Positions 1 through 7,837 of a stretch of 64,000 nt of DNA are shown here, piece by piece. The stretch covers positions 1 through 64,000 of the forward strand of contig DIBR01000064.1 of assembly GCA_002415025.1 (NCBI GenBank), written 5' to 3'. Source of the stretch: Spongiibacteraceae bacterium UBA5047 (GTDB lineage: Bacteria; Pseudomonadota; Gammaproteobacteria; Pseudomonadales; Spongiibacteraceae). Each line of letters begins with the position of its first letter. Position 1 is the stretch's first letter. The translations under genes and the position numbers were made by a program. The notes below the pieces were generated by a model. That model ran no database searches. It worked only from the letters and a program-made list of their open reading frames with translations, and was not told where the DNA came from.

Positions 1-2
1 AC

Positions 3-386
3 GAAGGTCGTGCCGGTGAGAACGTCGGTGTACTGCTGCGCGGCACCAAGCGCGACGAAGTTGAGCGTGGTCAGGTTCTGTCCAAGCCCGGCTCTATCAC
101 GCCGCACACCCGCTTTGAAGGCGAAGTGTACGTTCTGTCCAAGGAAGAGGGTGGTCGTCATACTCCGTTCTTCAAAGGCTACCGCCCGCAGTTCTACTTC
201 CGTACCACGGACGTGACGGGTGCGTGTGAGCTGCCTGAAGGCGTAGAGATGGTTATGCCTGGCGACAACGTGAAGATGGATGTGACCTTGATCGCGCCAA
301 TCGCGATGGAAGAAGGTCTGCGCTTTGCGATCCGTGAAGGCGGTCGTACCGTCGGTGCTGGCGTCGTTGCCAAGATCGTCGAGTAA
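3..386 (+). CDS. tuf: Elongation factor Tu, C-terminal part (partial)
   Basis: This is the last 127 codons of EF-Tu, the GTPase that delivers aminoacyl-tRNA to the ribosome. The frame is open from the left window edge, so the GTP-binding domain lies outside the window. The visible part covers the end of domain 2 and domain 3, with the family landmarks LLRGTKRDEVERGQVL, GGRHTPFFKGYRPQFYFRT, PGDNVKMDV and the C-terminal GGRTVGAGVVAKI. It precedes rpsJ, as the tuf copy of the str operon does in gammaproteobacteria. An intrinsic terminator follows. Confidence 0.98.
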   Translation, partial: EGRAGENVGVLLRGTKRDEVERGQVLSKPGSITPHTRFEGEVYVLSKEEGGRHTPFFKGYRPQFYFRTTDVTGACELPEGVEMVMPGDNVKMDVTLIAPIAMEEGLRFAIREGGRTVGAGVVAKIVE

Positions 387-437
387 GTAGCTCGGTAGTA
401 GGTGATATCTGCCGGCTTGCCGGCAACGCAGTGAGAG

Positions 438-468
438 GGGGGGCGTAGCCTCCCTTTTTTGTCTTTTT
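438..468 (+). terminator. Intrinsic terminator after tuf
   Basis: A 7-bp stem (438-444 with 448-454, one G-T pair, 3-nt loop) is followed by six T and a second run of five T. It ends the str-operon transcript before the S10 promoter. Confidence 0.75.
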
Positions 469-513
469 AAGGGCGGCGGCTCACTATTTCTTGTTCTCAG
501 GCTGAATTATCTG

Positions 514-542
514 TTGACAGGTCTAGGGGGCATCTATAGAAT
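514..542 (+). promoter_or_regulatory. Sigma-70 promoter of the S10 operon
   Basis: A perfect -35 box TTGACA (514-519) is followed after exactly 17 bp by TAGAAT (537-542), one mismatch from the consensus -10. It lies just after the tuf terminator and about 80 bp before rpsJ. The expected transcript would have a leader of about 75 nt. I see no convincing copy of the long E. coli S10 leader that L4 binds. Confidence 0.8.
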
Positions 543-623
543 GCCGCTTCCATTTTTCGGGTTCTCCGGCCCAATTGTTTGGCCGGAAATGCGGGAAATT
601 ATCGGGATGGGAGTGTTGGTCAG

Positions 624-935
624 GTGCAAAATCAGCGGATTCGGATTCGTTTAAAAGCTTTTGACCACCGCCTAATCGATGCCTCTACGATGGAAATCGT
701 CGAGACTGCAAAGCGCACTGGCGCGCAGGTACGTGGGCCTATCCCGCTGCCGACTCGCAAAGAGCGTTTTACAGTCCTGGTTTCACCGCACGTCAATAAG
801 GATGCTCGTGATCAATACGAGATCCGTACGCACAAGCGGTTGTTGGACATCGTTGAGCCCACAGAAAAAACTGTGGATGCATTGATGAAGTTGGATTTGG
901 CGGCTGGTGTTGAAGTTCAGATTAGTCTCGGCTAA
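624..935 (+). CDS. rpsJ: 30S ribosomal protein S10
   Basis: S10 (103 aa, same length as in E. coli) is a head protein of the 30S subunit and also acts as NusE in antitermination. The start is GTG at 624, giving MQNQRIRIRLKAFDHRL, which matches the family N-terminus exactly. The frame is open further upstream to 579, but that extension (AGNAGNYRDGS...) is unlike any S10. A GGGAG ribosome binding site lies about 11 nt before the GTG. It is the first gene of the S10 operon. Confidence 0.97.
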   Translation: MQNQRIRIRLKAFDHRLIDASTMEIVETAKRTGAQVRGPIPLPTRKERFTVLVSPHVNKDARDQYEIRTHKRLLDIVEPTEKTVDALMKLDLAAGVEVQISLG

Positions 936-958
936 TCGACTGGTTTTAAACAAAATTT

Positions 959-976
959 AAAACCCGCCCGGGTTTT
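959..976 (+). other. Small hairpin between rpsJ and rplC
   Basis: AAAACCC (959-965) pairs with GGGTTTT (970-976) around a GCCC loop, and the right arm runs into a short T-rich stretch. It resembles a weak intrinsic terminator or attenuator in the unusually long 125-bp rpsJ-rplC gap. Function is inferred from shape only. Confidence 0.4.
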
Positions 977-1060
977 TAACACTAAATATCCGGGTTGTGT
1001 AACACGCTCACAAGCGTGGCCATAGAGGGTGCAAGCCCCGTACACTGAGAGGTTAAGGAA

Positions 1061-1708
1061 ATGGCTATTGGATTGGTCGGCCGCAAGAGCGGTATGACCC
1101 GCGTTTTTACAGACGACGGCGTTTCAATTCCGGTAACGGTGATTGAGGTTTCTCCGAATCGCGTTACCCGTGTCAAGGATAGCGATGGCGAAGGCTATCG
1201 TGCCATTCAGGTTACCGCAGGTACTCGCAAGGCCTCGCGTGTCAGCAAGTCAGAAGCAGGTCAATATGCCAAAGCAGGCGTAGAGGCTGGTCGTGGCTTG
1301 TGGGAATTTCGTTTAGAGAGTGAAGAGGCTCCAGAGTTAGGCTCTGAGCTGACGGTTGCACTCTTCGAGGCGGGTCAAAAAGTAGATGTTACCGGGCAGT
1401 CCAAAGGTAAGGGTTTTCAGGGCGGTGTAAAGCGCTGGAATTTCCATATGCAGGACGCCACCCACGGTAACTCCTTGTCGCACCGTGCTCCTGGCTCTAT
1501 CGGTCAGTGTCAGACTCCCGGTCGCGTATTCAAAGGTAAAAAGATGGCAGGCCACATGGGGGCTGAGCGTGTAACCGTTCAGACGCTGGAAGTGGTTCGT
1601 GTCGACGCTGAACGCAATTTAATTCTGGTTAAGGGTGCTGTACCAGGTGCGCCCGGTGGTGACGTGTTGGTGCGTCCCGCTGCAAAAACCAAGAATGCTA
1701 GGGGGTAA
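1061..1708 (+). CDS. rplC: 50S ribosomal protein L3
   Basis: L3 (215 aa; 209 in E. coli) is an early-assembly protein of the 50S subunit near the peptidyl transferase centre. The N-terminus MAIGLVGRKSGMTRVF and the loop GKGFQGGVKRWNF, with HGNSLSHRAPGSIGQ after it, are diagnostic. The glutamine in the HRAPGSIGQ segment is the residue methylated by PrmB in E. coli. AAGGA precedes the ATG. Three bases separate its stop from rplD. Confidence 0.98.
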   Translation: MAIGLVGRKSGMTRVFTDDGVSIPVTVIEVSPNRVTRVKDSDGEGYRAIQVTAGTRKASRVSKSEAGQYAKAGVEAGRGLWEFRLESEEAPELGSELTVALFEAGQKVDVTGQSKGKGFQGGVKRWNFHMQDATHGNSLSHRAPGSIGQCQTPGRVFKGKKMAGHMGAERVTVQTLEVVRVDAERNLILVKGAVPGAPGGDVLVRPAAKTKNARG

Positions 1709-1711
1709 GCA

Positions 1712-2332
1712 ATGGAGCTGAGTATTGCGAAACCCGGTAACGGGGCAGCGGCAGGAACGGTTCAGGTATCTGATGTCGCTTTTGCTCGTGAATTTAATGA
1801 AGATCTGGTTCATCAGGTCGTAACGGCTTATCTGGCCGGTGCCCGTCAAGGGACCCGTGCGCAGAAAACCCGCTCGGAAGTCAGTGGTGGCGGTAAGAAG
1901 CCCTGGCGTCAAAAGGGTACAGGTCGGGCGCGTGCGGGTACTATCCGTTCGCCTATCTGGCGCACCGGTGGCGTAACCTTCGCTGCCAAGCCTCAGGATC
2001 ACTCGCAGAAAGTAAACCGCAAGATGTACCGTGCGGCATTGCGTTCAATTCTTTCCGAGCTGGCACGTCAGGATCGTTTGGTTGTGGTTGAAGATTTCGC
2101 CCTGACCGAGCCCAAAACAAAGTCGTTGATCAAGTCGTTGGCCGATTACGGCCTGGCTGGGGCGCTGATTGTTTCTCACGAAGTTACCGAGAATCTGTAT
2201 CTGGCTTCACGCAACCTGCACAAGGTCGACGTGCGCGACGTAAACGGCGTTGATCCGGTAAGTTTGGTAGCTTTTGACAAGGTGGTGGTCACTGTGCCGG
2301 CGCTGAAAAAGCTTGAGGAGATGCTGGCATGA
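1712..2332 (+). CDS. rplD: 50S ribosomal protein L4
   Basis: L4 (206 aa; 201 in E. coli) binds 23S rRNA and lines the exit tunnel. The internal loop with RQGTRAQKTRSEVSGGGKK and KPWRQKGTGRARAGTIRSP is the tunnel extension and is fully conserved. In E. coli L4 also represses its own operon; whether that holds here is unknown. The stop overlaps the rplW start by 4 nt (ATGA). Confidence 0.98.
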   Translation: MELSIAKPGNGAAAGTVQVSDVAFAREFNEDLVHQVVTAYLAGARQGTRAQKTRSEVSGGGKKPWRQKGTGRARAGTIRSPIWRTGGVTFAAKPQDHSQKVNRKMYRAALRSILSELARQDRLVVVEDFALTEPKTKSLIKSLADYGLAGALIVSHEVTENLYLASRNLHKVDVRDVNGVDPVSLVAFDKVVVTVPALKKLEEMLA

Positions 2333-2625
2333 ATGCGGAGCGACTTTATAAGGTTCTGAAAGGGCCGCACGTCTCTGAGAAGGCGGCCATGAGTGCTGAT
2401 ACCGGTAGTCAGGTTGTTTTTAAGGTGGCTACTGACGCGAACAAAACCGAAATCAAGGCCGCAGTCGAAAAGCTGTTCAAGGTCAAGGTTACTGCGGTGC
2501 GCACCCTGAATGTGAAGGGTAAGGTTAAGCGTAATCGTTTCGGGGCATCCAAGAAGCCTAACTGGAAAAAGGCTTACGTTAGCCTGGCGCAGGGTCACGA
2601 TATTGACTTTGCGGTCGTGGAATAA
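2329..2625 (+). CDS. rplW: 50S ribosomal protein L23
   Basis: L23 (98 aa; 100 in E. coli) sits at the tunnel exit and docks trigger factor and SRP. Conserved features are LKGPHVSEKA near the N-terminus, FKVATDANKTEIKAAVEKLF and the basic GKVKRNRFGASKKPNWKKA segment. It is translationally coupled to rplD by an ATGA overlap. Confidence 0.98.
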   Translation: MNAERLYKVLKGPHVSEKAAMSADTGSQVVFKVATDANKTEIKAAVEKLFKVKVTAVRTLNVKGKVKRNRFGASKKPNWKKAYVSLAQGHDIDFAVVE

Positions 2626-2641
2626 GCTGGAGCAGGTATAG

Positions 2642-3469
2642 ATGGCTATTGTAAAAAGTAAACCGACATCGCCTGGCCGCCGCTTTGTAGTTCGGGTGGT
2701 AAACCCCGATCTGCATAAAGGTGCTCCGCACAAGGCATTGCTTGAGAAGCAGGGTCGGAATGGCGGCCGTAACAACAACGGTCGTATCACCACGCGTCAT
2801 GTGGGTGGTGGTCATAAGCAGCATTACCGCATTATCGATTTCAAGCGGAACAAGGACAGTATTCCGGGTAAGGTTGAGCGCCTGGAATACGATCCCAACC
2901 GTACAGCTAACATCGCGCTGGTTTTGTATGCAGACGGTGAGCGTCGCTACATTATTGCCCCGAAAGGCTTGAGCGCCGGGGATGCTGTGTTGTCCGGCCC
3001 GGGTGCGCCAATCAAGGTTGGTAGCGCGTTGCCGCTGCGCAATATTCCGGTTGGTAGCACGGTTCACTGTGTCGAGATGAAGCCTGGCAAGGGTGCGCAA
3101 ATTGCGCGCAGCGCCGGAACTTCCGCTCAGCTGGTGGCGCGTGAAGGTCAATATGCAACATTGCGTCTGCGCAGTGGTGAGACCCGCAAGGTACTGTCTG
3201 AGTGTCGCGCTACGCTGGGTGAAGTGTCAAACAGCGAGCACAGCTTGCGTAAGCTGGGTAAGGCCGGTGCCACTCGTTGGCGCGGTGTTCGTCCTACCGT
3301 TCGCGGTGTGGCGATGAACCCGGTAGACCACCCGCACGGTGGTGGTGAAGGTCGTACTTCTGGTGGCCGTCACCCTGTTACGCCTTGGGGTGTGCCGACC
3401 AAAGGTTACAAGACGCGCAAAAACAAGCGCACGAATGATCTGATTGTACGCCGTCGCGGTCGCAAGTAA
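2642..3469 (+). CDS. rplB: 50S ribosomal protein L2
   Basis: L2 (275 aa; 273 in E. coli) is one of the most conserved ribosomal proteins and is needed for subunit association and peptidyl transfer. It has the RNA-binding OB-like N-terminal half (NNGRITTRHVGGGHKQHYR) and the C-terminal VRGVAMNPVDHPHGGGEGR segment that holds the conserved histidine. The start ATG follows GGAGCAGGTATAG. Confidence 0.98.
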   Translation: MAIVKSKPTSPGRRFVVRVVNPDLHKGAPHKALLEKQGRNGGRNNNGRITTRHVGGGHKQHYRIIDFKRNKDSIPGKVERLEYDPNRTANIALVLYADGERRYIIAPKGLSAGDAVLSGPGAPIKVGSALPLRNIPVGSTVHCVEMKPGKGAQIARSAGTSAQLVAREGQYATLRLRSGETRKVLSECRATLGEVSNSEHSLRKLGKAGATRWRGVRPTVRGVAMNPVDHPHGGGEGRTSGGRHPVTPWGVPTKGYKTRKNKRTNDLIVRRRGRK

Positions 3470-3504
3470 GACTGCGCGGATATTAGGATAGAGAGGAAAA
3501 GCGA

Positions 3505-3780
3505 GTGCCACGTTCTCTAAAAAAAGGTCCGTTCATTGACCTTCATCTGATGAAGAAAGTTGAAACGGCTGCAGAAAAAAACGATCGTCGACCGATCAAA
3601 ACCTGGTCGCGACGCTCGATGATTTCTCCGGAGATGGTTGGTCTGACGATCGCTGTGCATAACGGTCGTCAACATGTGCCGGTCCTTGTCTCTGAGGACA
3701 TGGTTGGGCACAAACTGGGTGAATTTGCTGCGACCCGTACCTATAAAGGGCACGCGGCGGACAAAAAAGCCAAGCGCTAA
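3505..3780 (+). CDS. rpsS: 30S ribosomal protein S19
   Basis: S19 (91 aa; 92 in E. coli) pairs with S13 in the 30S head near the A site. The start is GTG at 3505, giving MPRSLKKGPFIDLHL, and GAGAGGA precedes it by about 7 nt. The conserved WSRRSMISPEMVG and GHKLGEFAATRTYKGH stretches are present. Confidence 0.97.
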   Translation: MPRSLKKGPFIDLHLMKKVETAAEKNDRRPIKTWSRRSMISPEMVGLTIAVHNGRQHVPVLVSEDMVGHKLGEFAATRTYKGHAADKKAKR

Positions 3781-3806
3781 GCGCTGGCTGAGAAGAGGCT
3801 ACTACG

Positions 3807-4145
3807 ATGGAAGTTGCAGCACGATTAACAGGTGCGAGAATGTCTGCCCAGAAGGCGCGGTTGGTTGCAGACCAGATCCGTGGTAAGGGCGTAGAAGAAG
3901 CACTGGACATTTTGTCTTTTAGTACAAAGAAAGCGGCGGGCATCATCAAGAAAGTGTTGAACTCTGCGATAGCCAATGCAGAGCACAACGAAGGTGCCGA
4001 TGTTGATGAGCTGAAAGTGTCAACGATTTTTGTTGACGAAGGAATGACGATGAAGCGCTTGCGCCCCCGTGCAAAAGGTCGTGCTGATCGCATCCTTAAA
4101 AGAAGCTGTCATATCACAATTAAAGTCGCCGATAGCGAAGGCTAG
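3807..4145 (+). CDS. rplV: 50S ribosomal protein L22
   Basis: L22 (112 aa; 110 in E. coli) contacts all 23S domains and its beta-hairpin lines the exit tunnel. The N-terminal ARLTGARMSAQKARLVADQIRG helix-turn segment and the hairpin tip around MKRLRPRAKGRADRI are typical; changes at the tip give macrolide resistance in other bacteria. It sits between rpsS and rpsC in the canonical order. Confidence 0.98.
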   Translation: MEVAARLTGARMSAQKARLVADQIRGKGVEEALDILSFSTKKAAGIIKKVLNSAIANAEHNEGADVDELKVSTIFVDEGMTMKRLRPRAKGRADRILKRSCHITIKVADSEG

Positions 4146-4159
4146 GTAGGAGAGACCAC

Positions 4160-4825
4160 ATGGGTCAGAAAGTACACCCGACTGGAATTCGTCTCGGGAT
4201 CGTTAAAGAACATAACTCGGTTTGGTACGCGGGTAACAAGAACTACGCGAAGCAGCTGGTTACCGATCTTGCAGTGCGTGAGCTGATTGAAAAGAAGCTT
4301 GCAAGTGCATCGGTAAGCCGAGTGGTCATTGAGCGCCCTGCGCAAACTGCACGGATCACGATCCATACTGCCCGCCCCGGTATTGTTATCGGCAAGAAAG
4401 GCGAAGATGTCGAATTGCTGCGCAAGGAATTGACTGCGCGCATGGGTGTGCCGGTGCACATTAACATTGAGGAAGTTCGCAAGCCTGATCTTGATGCAAA
4501 GCTGGTTGGCCAGAATGTGTGTCAGCAGCTGGAACGCCGCGTAATGTTCCGCCGCGCAATGAAGCGTGTGGTTCAGAATGCCATGCGCCAGGGCGCAGAA
4601 GGCATCAAGATTCAAGTCAGCGGCCGTGTTGGCGGCGCAGAAATTGCGCGAACTGAATGGTACCGCGAAGGTCGCGTGCCCCTGCACACACTGCGTGCAG
4701 ACATTGATTATGCCACAGCGGAAGCTGCGACAACTTACGGCATCATCGGTGTGAAGGTATGGATCTTCAAGGGTGAGATTCTCGACGTGACTGGTGCCAA
4801 GGCGCCAGAAGCGAAAGCGAAGTAA
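4160..4825 (+). CDS. rpsC: 30S ribosomal protein S3
   Basis: S3 (221 aa; E. coli 233, the difference being a shorter C-terminal tail) forms part of the mRNA entry channel. The N-terminus MGQKVHPTGIRLGIVKEHNS, the KH domain with ARPGIVIGKKGEDVE, and the C-terminal GRVGGAEIARTEWYREGRVP are visible. The GxxG loop of the KH domain reads GKKG. Confidence 0.98.
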   Translation: MGQKVHPTGIRLGIVKEHNSVWYAGNKNYAKQLVTDLAVRELIEKKLASASVSRVVIERPAQTARITIHTARPGIVIGKKGEDVELLRKELTARMGVPVHINIEEVRKPDLDAKLVGQNVCQQLERRVMFRRAMKRVVQNAMRQGAEGIKIQVSGRVGGAEIARTEWYREGRVPLHTLRADIDYATAEAATTYGIIGVKVWIFKGEILDVTGAKAPEAKAK

Positions 4826-4848
4826 GAACAGGTTAAGGGTTACGCATA

Positions 4849-5262
4849 ATGTTACAGCCGAAGCGTACTAAATTTCGCAAGCAGATGAAGAACCGCAATC
4901 GCGGTTTGGCGCACCGTGGTAGCAAGGTCAGCTTCGGTGAATATGGTCTGAAAGCAGTTGGTCGCGGTCGCATCACTGCGCGCCAGATCGAAGCTGCTCG
5001 TAGGGCGATGACCCGCCACATTAAGCGGGGCGGTAAAATCTGGATTCGGGTTTTCCCGGACAAGCCTATTACTCAAAAGCCTCTGGAAGTACGTCAGGGT
5101 AAAGGTAAGGGTAATGTTGAATACTGGGTTGCCCAGATTCAGCCTGGCAAGGTGTTGTACGAAGTGCAGGGTGTATCTGAAGAGCTGGCGCGCGAAGCCT
5201 TTGCGCTGGCCGCGGCTAAGCTGCCTTTGGCAACCACATTTGTTAAACGATCGGTGATGTGA
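4849..5262 (+). CDS. rplP: 50S ribosomal protein L16
   Basis: L16 (137 aa; 136 in E. coli) helps position A-site tRNA. The N-terminus MLQPKRTKFRKQMKNRNRG and the central RQIEAARRAMTRHIKRGGK are family signatures. The conserved arginine in KPLEVRQGKGKG (about residue 82), hydroxylated by YcfD in E. coli, is present. Its TGA overlaps the rpmC ATG. Confidence 0.98.
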   Translation: MLQPKRTKFRKQMKNRNRGLAHRGSKVSFGEYGLKAVGRGRITARQIEAARRAMTRHIKRGGKIWIRVFPDKPITQKPLEVRQGKGKGNVEYWVAQIQPGKVLYEVQGVSEELAREAFALAAAKLPLATTFVKRSVM

Positions 5263-5453
5263 TGAAAGCGGCAGAATTGAAAGAAAAGTCTGTTGAAGAG
5301 CTGGATGGCCAGCTGCTCAAACTGCTGGAAGAGCAGTTCAAGTTGCGTATTCAGAAGTCTACTGGCCAGTTGGCGCAGACTCATCTGTTGAAGCAGGCTC
5401 GCAGAGACATCGCGCGGGTTAAGACAGTGCTCAGACAAAAGGCAGGTAACTGA
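5262..5453 (+). CDS. rpmC: 50S ribosomal protein L29
   Basis: L29 (63 aa, same as E. coli) is a helical hairpin near the tunnel exit beside L23. The start is ATG at 5262, overlapping the rplP stop (TGATG). A GTG one codon upstream is also in frame, but the family begins MKA. The LREQF-like motif reads LEEQFKLRIQKSTGQLAQTH. Confidence 0.97.
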   Translation: MKAAELKEKSVEELDGQLLKLLEEQFKLRIQKSTGQLAQTHLLKQARRDIARVKTVLRQKAGN

Positions 5454-5455
5454 TA

Positions 5456-5722
5456 ATGGCGGAAGCAGCTAATAACGCACGTACTGCCACCGGTAAAGTG
5501 GTCAGCGACAAGATGAATAAAACCATCACTGTCCTGATCGAGCGTCGAGTGAAGCACCCGGTGTATGGCAAGTACATCACCAAATCTACAAAGATTCATG
5601 CGCATGACGAAAGCAATCAGTGCAAAAGCGGTGACATGGTGACTATCAGCGAGACTCGTCCGCTGTCTAAAACCAAGTCCTGGACTTTGTTGCGAATTGA
5701 CGAGAGTGCTGCAGAAGTTTGA
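5456..5722 (+). CDS. rpsQ: 30S ribosomal protein S17
   Basis: S17 (88 aa; 84 in E. coli) is an OB-fold primary 16S rRNA binder. TGKVVSDKMNKTITVLIER and KHPVYGKYITKSTKIHAHDE are diagnostic. It follows rpmC after 2 bp. The 54-bp gap to rplN is where the S10 and spc operons meet in E. coli; I see no clear terminator or promoter there, so co-transcription is likely. Confidence 0.97.
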   Translation: MAEAANNARTATGKVVSDKMNKTITVLIERRVKHPVYGKYITKSTKIHAHDESNQCKSGDMVTISETRPLSKTKSWTLLRIDESAAEV

Positions 5723-5776
5723 TGTGGCTGTTGTGTAATCGCTGGTGATACACAGAAAAGGGTTTTGGGGTAGAAC

Positions 5777-6145
5777 ATGATTCAAACACAATCGTATTTG
5801 GATGTAGCAGACAACAGCGGTGCCCGTCGTGTGATGTGTATCAAGGTGCTGGGCGGTTCGCATCGTCGTTACGCGCGCGTTGGAGACCTGATCAAGGTTT
5901 CTGTGAAGGAAGCGATTCCGCGCGGTAAAGTCAAAAAAGGTCAGGTTATGAGCGCCGTTGTTGTTCGCACCAAAAAAGGTGTGCGCCGCGGAGATGGTTC
6001 GCTGATTCGTTTTGACGACAACGCGGCGGTACTGCTGAACAACAATCTGGCGCCCATCGGCACCCGGATTTTTGGGCCCGTGACACGTGAGCTGCGCAGC
6101 GAGCGGTTCATGAAGATTATCTCTCTGGCACCGGAAGTGCTGTAA
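5777..6145 (+). CDS. rplN: 50S ribosomal protein L14
   Basis: L14 (122 aa; 123 in E. coli) lies at the subunit interface and forms bridges with the 30S. The N-terminus MIQTQSYLDVADNSGARRVMCIKVLGG and the later RGDGSLIRFDDNAAVLLNN are near-universal. It would be the first gene of the spc operon in E. coli terms. Confidence 0.98.
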   Translation: MIQTQSYLDVADNSGARRVMCIKVLGGSHRRYARVGDLIKVSVKEAIPRGKVKKGQVMSAVVVRTKKGVRRGDGSLIRFDDNAAVLLNNNLAPIGTRIFGPVTRELRSERFMKIISLAPEVL

Positions 6146-6176
6146 GGCGCTGTAACGGATAGGGTTGAGGTCGGAT

Positions 6177-6491
6177 ATGCGTAAGATTAAACAAGATGAC
6201 GAAGTTATCGTTATCACAGGTAAAGACAAGGGCAAGCGCGGCAAGGTACGTAAGGTACTTGACGAGCGTCTGCTGGTAGCGGGCATCAATATGGTGAAGA
6301 AGCACACCCGTGCTAATCCACAGGCAGGTGTTGCTGGCGGTATTGTTGAGAAAGAGGCTGCTATTCAGATTTCGAATGTAGCCATCGTTAATCCTAAAAC
6401 CAATCAGGCTGATCGCGTTGGCTTCAAGGTTCAGGAAAACGGCAAGAAAGTGCGCATTTTTAAATCCAGCGGCGAAGTAATCGACGCATAG
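6177..6491 (+). CDS. rplX: 50S ribosomal protein L24
   Basis: L24 (104 aa, same as E. coli) starts 50S assembly and lies at the tunnel exit. The start is ATG at 6177 (MRKIKQDDEVIVITGKDKGK), preceded by GGTTGAGG. An in-frame TTG four codons upstream is less likely. The KOW motif (VITGKDKGKRGKVRKVL) and VKKHTRANPQAG match the family. Confidence 0.97.
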   Translation: MRKIKQDDEVIVITGKDKGKRGKVRKVLDERLLVAGINMVKKHTRANPQAGVAGGIVEKEAAIQISNVAIVNPKTNQADRVGFKVQENGKKVRIFKSSGEVIDA

Positions 6492-6509
6492 GTTGGTTGA
6501 GAAGAGATA

Positions 6510-7049
6510 ATGGCGAATCTGAAAGAAGTGTACGAAACAGAATTGCGCAGCAAGCTCAAAGAAGAGCTGGGCCTGGCTAATGTAATGGAAGTGCCGCGCA
6601 TCACTAAAATCACACTGAACATGGGTGTTGGTGAGGCTGTTGGCGACAAGAAAGTTCTGGATGCCGCCGTTGCTGATCTGCAGCGCATCTCTGGTCAGAA
6701 GCCGGTTGTGACCAAGGCGCGCAAATCTATTGCAGGCTTCAAAATCCGTGACGGTTGGCCGATTGGTACCAAGGTAACCCTGCGTGGCGAGCGCATGTAC
6801 GATTTTCTGGAGCGCTTGGTTAGTATCGCCATTCCCCGGATTCGTGATTTTCGCGGCGTCAGCCCGAAATCATTTGACGGCCGTGGCAATTTCGCGATGG
6901 GTGTAACCGAGCAGATTATTTTTCCGGAAATTGAGTACGATAAAGTCGACAAGCTGCGTGGTCTTGATATCACCATTACCACCACAGCGCGCACTAACGA
7001 CGAAGGTCGCGCCTTGTTGAAAGCATTCAATTTCCCGTTTAAGAACTAA
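6510..7049 (+). CDS. rplE: 50S ribosomal protein L5
   Basis: L5 (179 aa, same as E. coli) binds 5S rRNA and contacts the 30S head. Conserved segments are ITLNMGVGEAVGDKK, KPVVTKARKSIAGFKIRDG, VTLRGERMYDFLERL and the C-terminal DITITTTARTNDEGRALLKAF. Confidence 0.98.
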   Translation: MANLKEVYETELRSKLKEELGLANVMEVPRITKITLNMGVGEAVGDKKVLDAAVADLQRISGQKPVVTKARKSIAGFKIRDGWPIGTKVTLRGERMYDFLERLVSIAIPRIRDFRGVSPKSFDGRGNFAMGVTEQIIFPEIEYDKVDKLRGLDITITTTARTNDEGRALLKAFNFPFKN

Positions 7050-7061
7050 AGGGTAGATATT

Positions 7062-7367
7062 ATGGCAAAGCAGTCAATGAAAGCCCGTGAAGCCAAGCGA
7101 GCAAAAACCGTTGCGAAATATGCGGCTAAGCGTGCCGAATTGAAGGCCATCATCAGTAGCGTTACAGCCTCTGATGAAGAAAAGTGGGAAGCGCAAACCA
7201 AGTTTCAGCAGCTGCCCCGCAACGCCAGCCCTATCCGTCAGCAGCGTCGTTGCCAGATTACCGGCCGGCCGCACGGCGTCTACCGTAAATTTGGCCTGTG
7301 CCGTAACAAGCTGCGTGAAGCCGCTATGCGCGGTGACGTTCCTGGGCTGGTTAAGGCCAGCTGGTAA
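7062..7367 (+). CDS. rpsN: 30S ribosomal protein S14 (long, zinc-free form)
   Basis: S14 (101 aa, same as E. coli) is an assembly protein of the 30S head. The C-terminal NRCQITGRPHGVYRKFGL-like segment reads RRCQITGRPHGVYRKFGLCR. It is the long form without the two CxxC zinc pairs, so it is independent of zinc supply. It starts 12 bp after rplE. Confidence 0.98.
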   Translation: MAKQSMKAREAKRAKTVAKYAAKRAELKAIISSVTASDEEKWEAQTKFQQLPRNASPIRQQRRCQITGRPHGVYRKFGLCRNKLREAAMRGDVPGLVKASW

Positions 7368-7416
7368 ATACGAGAATTGTGGAGCCGGACATCCCGGTCA
7401 GAGTTGGGAGCACAAC

Positions 7417-7812
7417 ATGAGCATGCAAGACCCGTTGGCGGATATGTTAACCCGCATTCGCAACGCTCAAATGGCAGGTAAAACCAATGTGACGATGCCG
7501 TCCTCGAAGCTGAAGCAGTCTGTTGCCAAGGTTTTGCTGGAAGAGGGCTACGTTGCCGGTCATCGGGTTGAAGAGAATGAGGGTAAAGCCACTCTGATCA
7601 TCGACCTGAAATACTTCCAGGGCAAGCCTGTTATCGCTGAGATCAAGCGCAGCAGCCGTCCTGGTCTCCGTGCCTATGCCGGCAAGGGAGAATTGCCGAG
7701 CGTGCGTGCCGGCCTGGGTGTCGCAATCGTGTCGACCAGTAAGGGTGTGATGACCGATCGTGCTGCGCGTGCAGCAGGTGTTGGTGGCGAAATACTCTGT
7801 ACAGTCTTCTAA
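7417..7812 (+). CDS. rpsH: 30S ribosomal protein S8
   Basis: S8 (131 aa; 130 in E. coli) binds the central domain of 16S rRNA and in E. coli represses the spc operon by binding mRNA near rplE. The start is ATG at 7417 (MSMQDPLADMLTRIRNAQ) after GGGAGCACAAC. The C-terminal STSKGVMTDRAARAAGVGGE is diagnostic. The frame stays open upstream through rpsN, which is a chance extension. Confidence 0.97.
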   Translation: MSMQDPLADMLTRIRNAQMAGKTNVTMPSSKLKQSVAKVLLEEGYVAGHRVEENEGKATLIIDLKYFQGKPVIAEIKRSSRPGLRAYAGKGELPSVRAGLGVAIVSTSKGVMTDRAARAAGVGGEILCTVF

Positions 7813-7837
7813 AGTTTGATATTGGCGAGTTTGCAAA

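Noticed and set aside
579..623. Upstream extension of the S10 reading frame to 579
   Set aside because: The added residues match no S10; the GTG at 624 gives the exact family N-terminus and has a ribosome binding site.
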